Source: JAPYWM01 sp964489015
GTDB taxonomy: Bacteria; Bacteroidota; Bacteroidia; SpSt-205
Direction: 5' to 3'
Assembly (NCBI GenBank): GCA_964489015.1
Contig: CAZAXD010000034.1
Location: 1-12,594, forward strand
DNA length: 12,594 bases
Shown here: positions 6,268-12,594 of the stretch, piece after piece
Layout of the letters: each line of letters opens with the position of its first letter
Numbering within the stretch: the first letter of the stretch is position 1
The notes under the pieces: generated by a model
The model's database searches: none
What the model was told of the DNA's origin: nothing
Seen by the model: only the letters and a program-made list of their open reading frames with translations
Program-made: the position numbers and the translations under genes

Positions 6268-8019
6268 ATGGCCAGCGGCACCCTACAAGTCAATCTCAGC
6301 GGCCTTTTACCCATTATTCGCCGCTATCTCTATAGCCATACAGATGTCTTTTTACGCGAGCTAATCGCCAATGGCGTTGATGCCTGCCAAAAAATAGCAG
6401 CATTAACCCCTCAATACCAGCTAGATATCACCCCGCAAGATCTCAAGGTCGAAATCCTTTGCTACCCTGCCAAGCGCCAGCTTGTCATTCGAGACAACGG
6501 CATCGGCATGACGGCCGAGGAGATTGAAAAGTTTCTAAACGTCATCGCCGCTTCGAGTGCCAGGGAGTTTGCGGAGAAATTTAAAGATACGGATATTATC
6601 GGATTTTTTGGACTGGGTTTTTATTCGGCCTTCATGGTAGCGGAGAAGGTGGAGGTGCTCACCCAGTCCTTTCAGGCCGGAGCAGAGGCTATTCGATGGG
6701 AAAGCGACGGCAGCGAAAACTATAACTGGGAGGCCTCGCAGCGCCCAGAGGGTCGAGGGACTACTATCACCCTGCACCTTCGAAAGGAGTACGAGGAATA
6801 TGCGCAGGTCTGGCGCGTGCGGGAGATCGCTGAGAAGTACACCCGCTTTTTGCCCATAACGATCGAAGTAGAGGGCGTTCGCATCAATCAAAAGCCCATC
6901 TGGCGTGAGCACCCCACTCAGCTCTCGCCTGCGGATTATGATAGATTTTATGACCTTCTGTACCCTGGCCGGGAAAAGCCTGCCTTTCACCTCCATCTGA
7001 ATATCGACTATCCCTTTACCTTGCAAGGCATCCTCTTTTTTCCGAAGCTGAAGCCTGACGTAGTCTTAGACCGGGCTGGCCTGCAGCTATACGTTCGAGG
7101 CATGTTTATTACCGATGAGCTAAAGGACGTCTTACCCGAGTACTTACAGCTGCTACAGGGAGTGATTGAATCAAACGAAGTCCCTCTTAATGTCTCACGC
7201 AGTCAGCTGCAAGTAGACCCAACTATCCGAAAAATTAGTCAGTATATCTCTCGCAAAGTTGCCGAGAAGCTGAAGGAACTTTTTGATAACGATCGTTTCC
7301 GTTATGAAAGTATATGGGATTCTATCGGGCCTTTTATTCGATACGGGATGGTCCGGGAGGAGGAGTTTTATCGCCGCCTTCGAGAGGTCGTGTTAGTGGA
7401 GACGATTGGCGGCCAGTTCTACACCCTAAATGAGTTTCGAACAAAAGCTCCCAAGGACGATAAAGGCACGCCTATTCTACTGTACACCAACCACCCCGTG
7501 CAGCAAGGGGCTTTAGCAGGTCTTTTTACGCAGCGGGGCTGGGAGGTGCTACGGATGGATGCGGTTATAGACCCATACTGGATGTCGCAGGTGGAGATGC
7601 GGGAAGGGCTCACGTTTGCTCGGGTGGATAGTGACAAGGCGCAGGCGCTTTTGGAGGGCGGGCGGTCGGCGGGTCTTTCGCTTCAGGAAGAGGAGACTAT
7701 TAAGGGCGCTTTGGCGCGTTTGGCAGCGGGCTATCAGATTAGCTTCCGCTCCTTGGGTGAGAAGGGACCAGCAGCCCTTATCCACGAAGCGGAGGAGAGC
7801 CGGCGCTATCGCGAACTACTCTGGGAGGGGGAGCCTAAAGGCGGTCCGTCTACTTTAGTTATCAACCGGGATCACCCGATTTATAAGCGATACCTTTTGA
7901 CCCAAGACGAGCAGTGGCTAGCCCATGCCGTGGACTGGGCTAAGCTCCTGAGCGGACGCTTGCAAGAAGCAGCGCTGACCCAATTCTTGGAGCGCGATTG
8001 GCGATTACTCTCATCATGA
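6268..8019 (+). CDS. htpG: Molecular chaperone HtpG (bacterial Hsp90)
   Basis: A 583-residue cytoplasmic ATP-dependent chaperone, somewhat shorter than E. coli HtpG (about 624). The N-terminal GHKL ATPase domain (about 1-205) shows ELIANGVDA with E31, N35 and D38, DNGIGM at 76-81, GFFGLGFYSAFMV at 112-124 and GTTITLHL at 164-171. The middle domain (about 215-450) carries the conserved LPEYLQLLQGVIESNEVPLN (289-308) and the ATP-sensing NVSR with R311. The C-terminal dimerisation region (about 480-583) is poorly conserved, as usual. Motif variants such as ELxxNxVDA and GxFGLGFYS resemble Bacteroidota HtpG more than the E. coli version. The start ATG 6268 has no Shine-Dalgarno but follows a TAnnTTTG-like element. 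The stop TGA overlaps the next gene's ATG (ATGA at 8016-8019), so the two are probably co-translated. Confidence 0.95.
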   Translation: MASGTLQVNLSGLLPIIRRYLYSHTDVFLRELIANGVDACQKIAALTPQYQLDITPQDLKVEILCYPAKRQLVIRDNGIGMTAEEIEKFLNVIAASSAREFAEKFKDTDIIGFFGLGFYSAFMVAEKVEVLTQSFQAGAEAIRWESDGSENYNWEASQRPEGRGTTITLHLRKEYEEYAQVWRVREIAEKYTRFLPITIEVEGVRINQKPIWREHPTQLSPADYDRFYDLLYPGREKPAFHLHLNIDYPFTLQGILFFPKLKPDVVLDRAGLQLYVRGMFITDELKDVLPEYLQLLQGVIESNEVPLNVSRSQLQVDPTIRKISQYISRKVAEKLKELFDNDRFRYESIWDSIGPFIRYGMVREEEFYRRLREVVLVETIGGQFYTLNEFRTKAPKDDKGTPILLYTNHPVQQGALAGLFTQRGWEVLRMDAVIDPYWMSQVEMREGLTFARVDSDKAQALLEGGRSAGLSLQEEETIKGALARLAAGYQISFRSLGEKGPAALIHEAEESRRYRELLWEGEPKGGPSTLVINRDHPIYKRYLLTQDEQWLAHAVDWAKLLSGRLQEAALTQFLERDWRLLSS

Positions 8020-10886
8020 GGGCGATTATTCCCCTTGTAGCGGGACTGCTCGCCCTAGCTCAGCGTGTCCACCTATTCCAGACATTACCCTCTCTGACTG
8101 CAAGCCGATGGGCAGACTCCGTTTTGGCGCAGTTGAGCCTTGAGGAAAAGATCGGTCAGCTGCTCATGGTACCGGCGTACAGCAACTCCGCTCAGCAAAA
8201 TCGGACGCAGGTCGAGCGATGGGTTTGGCAATATCATGTCGGGGGTATAATTTTTATGCAAGGCTCACCGGTCCAGCAAGTTCGCCTTACCAATGTCTAT
8301 CAGAGTCTTAGTTCAATTCCCCTCCTGATAGCCATGGACGCCGAATGGGGACCCAGTATGCGTTTAGACAGTCTGCCGCGCTTTCCTTATGCTCTCACCC
8401 TGGGTGCCTTGCGAGAAGACTCCCTCGTGTACCAGGTGGCTCGCGCCATTGGACGACAATGTAAGCGCCTCGGCGTTCATATCAACTTCGCACCGGTAGC
8501 AGATATCAATAATAACCCCGCTAATCCCGTCATAGGCTTTCGAGCCTTTGGTAGTAATAAACACACCGTAACCCAACGCAGCTTACTCTTTATGCGCGGC
8601 TTGCAGGATGAAGGCATTGTAGCCGTCGCGAAACACTTTCCAGGCCACGGTGATACGCAGGTAGATTCGCATTATGATCTGCCTATCCTTCCGCATACGC
8701 TGGAGCGGCTCGATAGCTTGGAGCTGTATCCTTTCAAAAATCTAATCCGAGAAGGGGTTATGGGGGTCATGGTGGGACATTTGCTGGTACCGGCCTTAGA
8801 CACTTTCACAGCTACAGTATCGGAAAGGGTTATCCAAGGCCTGCTTCGGGGGCAACTAGGCTTTAGGGGCATTGTCTTTTCGGATGCGCTCAATATGAAA
8901 GCTGTTTCTCTGTACTATGCCCCGGGCGAGCTAGAAGTCGCTGCACTCAAAGCCGGTGTGGATGTGCTCTTGTATGTCGAAAATGTACCAGTAGTCTTTC
9001 GAGCGATCCAAGAGGCTATCTTTTCGGGTCGACTCTCTGAAGAGCTGCTAGACGAGAAGGTTCGTCGTCTTCTGCAACTAAAAGCTTTCTTAGGGCTTAC
9101 CCAAGCGCCCTTTATCCCCGAAGAGAATCTGTATACGGATTTGTGGGCCGAACCGATCTTAGAGCCCTTGCGGAAGGCTTTTACAGGCGCCGTTACCCTC
9201 CTTCAGAATCGCCAGAATCTGCTGCCCCTCTCCCACCTCAGAGGCCGGCGCCCCTTGTACGTCCAGATCGGATACGAGAAGCCGGCGCCCTTTTATCGGT
9301 ATTTGGCGAGCTACAGCGCCATGGATTATATAGTCATCCCAGACCCAGAGCGCTTGCCTTCGGATTCCCTTCTGCAAGCACTCAGCGAATACAACCTCTT
9401 TATCATAGGGCTTTTTGGCCTTTCGAATAGCCCAAGGCAGTCCTTTGGCATGCGTCCCCGCTTACTGGATCTTTTATGCGAGCTCACGCAGTGCGATGGA
9501 GCTGCGATAACCTGTGTCTTTGGAAATCCTTATGCTATCTCTTATTTAGGCGAAGAGACAGCTATTCTCTTAGCTTACCAAGAAGACACCGTTGCCCAGT
9601 GGCAAGCGGCCAATATCATTTTCGGAGCTTTACCACCCCAAGGCAAAATTCCCATAGAGGTCCCGCTCCGCTACAGCAGCCCCCCCCCTTACAACCCTAT
9701 CCGTCACCGCCCCTTATCACCTCTGAGGCCGCCCTACGCTTTCAGACGACTCGACTCCCTTCTCCAGCGGATCCCCCAAACCAAGCTCGCACCTGGCATT
9801 TGTGTGACGGTGATTTATCGCGACACGGTCGTTTATAACAAAGGCTGGGGCACCTATAGCTACGAGGACCTCCGCCCAGTCTCACCCACTTTTACCTTAT
9901 ACGATGTCGCTTCTCTGACAAAGGTGTTTGTCACAACGCTCGCCGCCATGGATCTGTATGAGCGGGGGCTACTCAATCTCCTCGAGCCGCTAGAAAAACG
10001 GGTGCCAGCCTGGCAGCCCTATCCGCTCGGCAAAGTCACGCCCTACCAACTCCTCACACACACGGCCGGCTATCCCCCTGTTTTACCGCTTTTAGACAGC
10101 GCCAAAAGCTGGCATCCCCCTACTTTTTCTGATAGCCTCACTTCGGCCTACCCTCTTGCTATAGGCCGCACCCGATACATCCGCTCAGACCTTCCAAGCC
10201 GCATTTGGCACCAGATGCGCAAGTACCAACCTAAGCCCACTGCTAAGCCCGTCTACTCCGATATAGGCTTTGTGATTTTAGGTCATTACCTCGAGAAGAT
10301 AACTAAAGAGCCTCTCGACGTGTATGTGACTAAAAATTTCTACGAACCCATGGGCCTTTACAAACTAAAGTTTTATCCGGCTATGCAATGCATAGAACAG
10401 GCCTGCCCACCTACAGAAATAGACACGACTTGGCGGCGAGACACGCTCCGCGGGTATGTGCATGATCCCACAGCAGCCCTGATGGGCGGCTTGGCGGGTC
10501 ATGCTGGACTCTTTGCGACCAGTCAGGACCTGGCCTATCTCAGCTGGCTCTTACTCAAAGAAGGGGAATATGCTGGCTTTTGCTACCTTTCGCCTAGCAC
10601 GATTCGAACCTTTACCCAGGAATCGGAGCGGCTCGGACGCGGCCTTGGTTGGGATAAGCTCAGTCGCGACCGCAGCAGCAGCGTGCCGGAGGGTTTTTCT
10701 CGGGAGACCTTCGGACACTTAGGCTTCACCGGAACAGCTACTTGGATAGACCCTAAGCAAGAGCTCATTGTCGTTATCTTATCCAATCGCACCTATCCCT
10801 CTTCTCAAAATAGCCGCTTCGTTCGAGAGAATATCCGCCGCCAGATCCTAGAAGCTGTACGGCATGATCTACAATTACCAGAATAG
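8016..10886 (+). CDS. Glycoside hydrolase family 3 (NagZ-like) fused to a class C-type serine beta-lactamase domain
   Basis: A 956-residue exported two-enzyme fusion. Signal peptide MRAIIPLVAGLLALA ends ALA|Q16. Residues about 30-360 form a GH3 beta-N-acetylhexosaminidase-type domain: KHFPGHGDTQVDSH (206-219) contains the D217/H219 pair that serves as acid/base in NagZ-type enzymes, and the nucleophile is D290 in VFSDALNMKAV. Residues about 380-555 look like the GH3 C-terminal domain. Residues about 575-956 are a beta-lactamase/PBP-type serine hydrolase with S633-x-x-K636 (VASLTK), Y747-S-D (second motif) and H901-L-G at the place of the KTG/HTG box, plus VHDPTAALMGGLAGHAGLF (815-833). This fusion is common in Bacteroidota and is thought to act on peptidoglycan or its fragments in the periplasm; the true substrates of both halves are inferred. 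A start at TTG 7998 is possible but ATG 8016 begins the signal peptide. Not evidence of antibiotic resistance. Confidence 0.92.
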   Translation: MRAIIPLVAGLLALAQRVHLFQTLPSLTASRWADSVLAQLSLEEKIGQLLMVPAYSNSAQQNRTQVERWVWQYHVGGIIFMQGSPVQQVRLTNVYQSLSSIPLLIAMDAEWGPSMRLDSLPRFPYALTLGALREDSLVYQVARAIGRQCKRLGVHINFAPVADINNNPANPVIGFRAFGSNKHTVTQRSLLFMRGLQDEGIVAVAKHFPGHGDTQVDSHYDLPILPHTLERLDSLELYPFKNLIREGVMGVMVGHLLVPALDTFTATVSERVIQGLLRGQLGFRGIVFSDALNMKAVSLYYAPGELEVAALKAGVDVLLYVENVPVVFRAIQEAIFSGRLSEELLDEKVRRLLQLKAFLGLTQAPFIPEENLYTDLWAEPILEPLRKAFTGAVTLLQNRQNLLPLSHLRGRRPLYVQIGYEKPAPFYRYLASYSAMDYIVIPDPERLPSDSLLQALSEYNLFIIGLFGLSNSPRQSFGMRPRLLDLLCELTQCDGAAITCVFGNPYAISYLGEETAILLAYQEDTVAQWQAANIIFGALPPQGKIPIEVPLRYSSPPPYNPIRHRPLSPLRPPYAFRRLDSLLQRIPQTKLAPGICVTVIYRDTVVYNKGWGTYSYEDLRPVSPTFTLYDVASLTKVFVTTLAAMDLYERGLLNLLEPLEKRVPAWQPYPLGKVTPYQLLTHTAGYPPVLPLLDSAKSWHPPTFSDSLTSAYPLAIGRTRYIRSDLPSRIWHQMRKYQPKPTAKPVYSDIGFVILGHYLEKITKEPLDVYVTKNFYEPMGLYKLKFYPAMQCIEQACPPTEIDTTWRRDTLRGYVHDPTAALMGGLAGHAGLFATSQDLAYLSWLLLKEGEYAGFCYLSPSTIRTFTQESERLGRGLGWDKLSRDRSSSVPEGFSRETFGHLGFTGTATWIDPKQELIVVILSNRTYPSSQNSRFVRENIRRQILEAVRHDLQLPE

Positions 10887-10889
10887 CCT

Positions 10890-10897
10890 TAATTCTG
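10890..10897 (+). promoter_or_regulatory. Possible -7 promoter element for the T9SS cargo gene
   Basis: TAATTCTG matches TAnnTTTG at seven of eight positions and ends six bases before the ATG at 10904, inside the 17-base gap after the GH3 fusion gene. The repeated placement of such elements just before start codons in this window supports it, but the single mismatch and lack of a -33 box keep confidence low. Confidence 0.3.
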
Positions 10898-10903
10898 CCA
10901 AGT

Positions 10904-12301
10904 ATGCGCCTTAGCTGGATGAGCTTATTAACGATTGCATGGGCCCAGACTTATCCCTCTATCACGCCTATGAGTCCTACTCGCACCGACACCACAGTCA
11001 GTGGAAGCGTGAATCAGGCTGGTCCTACCTACCCGGGGCCCCTTAGCGGACCCACGCCGGGGATAGTCTACAGCTTCACCATTCGAGAGTGCTTAGATTC
11101 GCTGTATATACACTTATGTAATGTGCCCACCGGAAGTGACATGGATGATAGCTTTCTCCAGATTATCAACCTAACCAAACAGTGCACTGTCATGAGCGGT
11201 GTAGGTTATTGCCAAGCCGCTACGAATTGCCCGCCGTTTTGCTGTCCACCCTTCTGCTTCCCCTCTATCAGTCCAGAAGCCGGCATTAAGCTCTATCACG
11301 AGCCCAATGCCAGCGGAACTAATATTTTGCTTGTAGCTGAACCTGCTCCCATGCGACTCGCTCAAGGCGATCAGCTGCTTATTATCGTCCAGTCAGATTT
11401 TCAGCCGGACCCGACCGATGTACTTACTTTCCAACTGTCCTTACAGGAATACCGCTACCCTAACACGGGCGGCAATCCAGCCGCCGGTCTACCCCCTATA
11501 TCAATAGCACCCCGTATGCGCCAGGTTTGTTATAATGGCTTTCTGGCACGAGATACGTTCAATACCGGCATCAATGACCCGGCTATCGTGCACTTCTGGT
11601 ACCTAAACGGTAATCTTGTTCCCGGTGTAGCGGGCCCCATTTATCAAGCCCAACTCACCCGACCTCAAACGGATACCGTTGTGGTCGAGATTCGGTGGCA
11701 AACCAGTTCTTACTGCTCGCCCCCTACCAGCTGGCCCCGTGACACCGCCTACGTAAGCAAAGACACGATCACGGAAACCTACGTGGCCATAGACAATACC
11801 CCTTATTACCACAATACCTATGCTAGCTTCTCAAGTCAGACCGCTCCCCTATGCCTAACCTTTCAAGCTACGCAATCGGCCCCCACACTGACCTACAACT
11901 GGCGCATTCACGGCTCTCTGTATAGCGGTCCTGGTCCTCATGTCGAATGTTATACGGGGAGCCAGATGGATACGATCTGGATGCGCGTCCAAAACGGAAC
12001 CTGTACCTGGACCGACACGGTTTATGTGATTGTCGATCTAAGCACCGCTCTTAGTACCTCGGCGGGCTCTACCTTACGTTACGGTCCCAATCCAACCCGG
12101 GGAGCCCTTTATTTATATGGCATCCCCGAATCTATCGAAATAAAATTATGGAATCTGGCAGGTCAGTGTGTATACCAATGGGCAGGTACTTTGCCGACCG
12201 TCCTAGTGCTACCGCCTGACCTTCCCCCTGGTCTTTATCAGCTAACAGCCACATCCCAAAGTCGTCTTTATTTTGTTAGTAAAGTGCAATTATTGCCCTG
12301 A
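10904..12301 (+). CDS. Secreted protein with T9SS type A C-terminal sorting domain
   Basis: A 465-residue exported protein whose specific function I do not recognise. The signal peptide MRLSWMSLLTIAWA ends AWA|Q15. Residues about 25-185 form a beta-rich domain similar in outline to pre-peptidase (PPC-like) modules, interrupted by a Cys/Pro cluster NCPPFCCPPFCFP at 108-120. Residues about 205-375 resemble one or two Ig-like/PKD-type modules (HFWYLNG at 230-236, YNWRIHG at 331-337). The final 80 residues are a clear T9SS type A sorting domain: GPNPTRGALYLYG (394-406), IEIKLWNLAGQCVYQW (411-426) and LPPGLYQLTAT (440-450), ending KVQLLP. Such proteins cross the outer membrane by the type IX system and are attached to the surface or released. 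With fourteen Cys it probably has several disulfides. The gene follows the GH3 fusion after 17 bases and precedes a lipoprotein gene after 14. Confidence 0.8.
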   Translation: MRLSWMSLLTIAWAQTYPSITPMSPTRTDTTVSGSVNQAGPTYPGPLSGPTPGIVYSFTIRECLDSLYIHLCNVPTGSDMDDSFLQIINLTKQCTVMSGVGYCQAATNCPPFCCPPFCFPSISPEAGIKLYHEPNASGTNILLVAEPAPMRLAQGDQLLIIVQSDFQPDPTDVLTFQLSLQEYRYPNTGGNPAAGLPPISIAPRMRQVCYNGFLARDTFNTGINDPAIVHFWYLNGNLVPGVAGPIYQAQLTRPQTDTVVVEIRWQTSSYCSPPTSWPRDTAYVSKDTITETYVAIDNTPYYHNTYASFSSQTAPLCLTFQATQSAPTLTYNWRIHGSLYSGPGPHVECYTGSQMDTIWMRVQNGTCTWTDTVYVIVDLSTALSTSAGSTLRYGPNPTRGALYLYGIPESIEIKLWNLAGQCVYQWAGTLPTVLVLPPDLPPGLYQLTATSQSRLYFVSKVQLLP

Positions 12302-12315
12302 GTTTTTATATTTTT

Positions 12316-12594
12316 ATGCCGAGACGCCACTGGATATGGGGGCTGGCAGGACTTCTGAGCAGCTGCCTAACTCCCATTACTGTAGATGCTCCAGAAGACG
12401 CAGGTGAGCTTGTTATAGAGGCCTATTATAACGATCGGGATAGTGCTTGGGTCAAGGTAAGTCGTACGCTTCCCTACTTTCAGGAGGGGCGCCCTCTGCC
12501 TATCAGCAATGCCGTCGTTATTCTAGAAGAGCACGAAACCGGCGCCCGAGATACCCTTACATGGCGGGATAGTCTCTATGTGGGGGGGCAAGGA
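12316..12594 (+). CDS. DUF4249-like lipoprotein, N-terminal part (cut by window edge)
   Basis: The frame from ATG 12316 is open to the window end (93 codons). MPRRHWIWGLAGLLSSC is a lipoprotein signal peptide with lipobox LSSC and C17 as the lipidation site. The following segment (GELVIEAYYNDRDS, then VSRTLPYFQEGRPLPISNAV) fits the start of DUF4249 family proteins: a first strand like LVVEG, 'V-x-L-T-R-T-x-P-Y-F' and a 'V-x-x-A-x-V' strand. The function of this family is unknown; its genes often lie next to TonB-dependent receptor genes in Bacteroidota, so one may follow outside the window. Upstream bases 12302-12315 are AT-rich (TTTTTATATTTTT) and could hold a promoter, but no exact TAnnTTTG is present. 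The assignment rests on the N-terminal fifth or so of the expected protein. Confidence 0.65.
   Translation, partial: MPRRHWIWGLAGLLSSCLTPITVDAPEDAGELVIEAYYNDRDSAWVKVSRTLPYFQEGRPLPISNAVVILEEHETGARDTLTWRDSLYVGGQG

Noticed and set aside
6535..7026. Minus-strand open frame of 163 codons inside htpG
   Set aside because: It is opposite the conserved ATPase/middle domain of HtpG with no supporting start signal or motif.
8016..10886. Antibiotic-resistance beta-lactamase
   Set aside because: The domain is fused to a NagZ-like GH3 domain, is a housekeeping-type arrangement in Bacteroidota and lacks the family signatures of dedicated resistance enzymes.
1..12594. Mobile element, prophage, CRISPR array, defence or biosynthetic cluster
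   Set aside because: I saw no transposase, integrase, terminal repeats, spaced direct repeats, Cas-type or synthase-type motifs; the genes are compactly arranged and fit an ordinary chromosome.

Overview
The window looks like a chromosomal segment of a Bacteroidota bacterium with mid-range G+C. Lineage evidence: a glycoside hydrolase family 3 / serine beta-lactamase fusion lipid- or periplasm-type protein typical of that phylum; a secreted protein with a type IX secretion (T9SS) type A sorting domain and a second with a T9SS-like tail; a DUF4249-type lipoprotein; an HtpG with Bacteroidota-type ATPase motifs; start regions carrying the phylum's TAnnTTTG -7 promoter element; few Shine-Dalgarno sequences; and exported proteins whose predicted signal peptides all end in Ala|Gln. 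Genus or species cannot be told from the sequence.

Layout. At the left edge the first part of a minus-strand YbaB/EbfC-like gene (start at 119) diverges from rpsO (157-432). Only 37 bases separate the two start codons, and they hold a near-palindromic pair of promoter elements. The YbaB-like frame breaks at a run of six C. All later genes are on the plus strand and tightly packed: rpsO, pnp (443-2632), an NAD-dependent sugar-nucleotide epimerase/dehydratase (2619-3647, overlapping pnp by 14 bases), a DUF4412-like exported protein (3671-4300), a glycine-rich surface protein (4354-6252), htpG (6268-8019), the GH3/beta-lactamase fusion (8016-10886, overlapping htpG by 4 bases), a T9SS cargo protein (10904-12301), and the first 93 codons of a DUF4249-like lipoprotein running off the right edge (12316 on). 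No gap reaches 100 bases, and I see no RNA gene, insertion sequence, CRISPR array or convincing terminator.

How the genes fit together. rpsO-pnp is the widely conserved ribosomal protein S15 / polynucleotide phosphorylase pair. The rest is a mix of a cytoplasmic chaperone, a sugar-nucleotide enzyme, a cell-wall-turnover enzyme and cell-surface proteins. This is a compact run of genes read in one direction more than a recognisable single pathway. Promoter-like elements lying a few bases before several start codons (rpsO, htpG, the 10904 gene) suggest several internal transcription starts with leaderless or almost leaderless mRNAs. No defence system, biosynthetic cluster or mobile element is visible. 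The most useful leads are the divergent leaderless promoter pair, the apparent frameshift at the left edge, and the very short Ala|Gln signal peptides.
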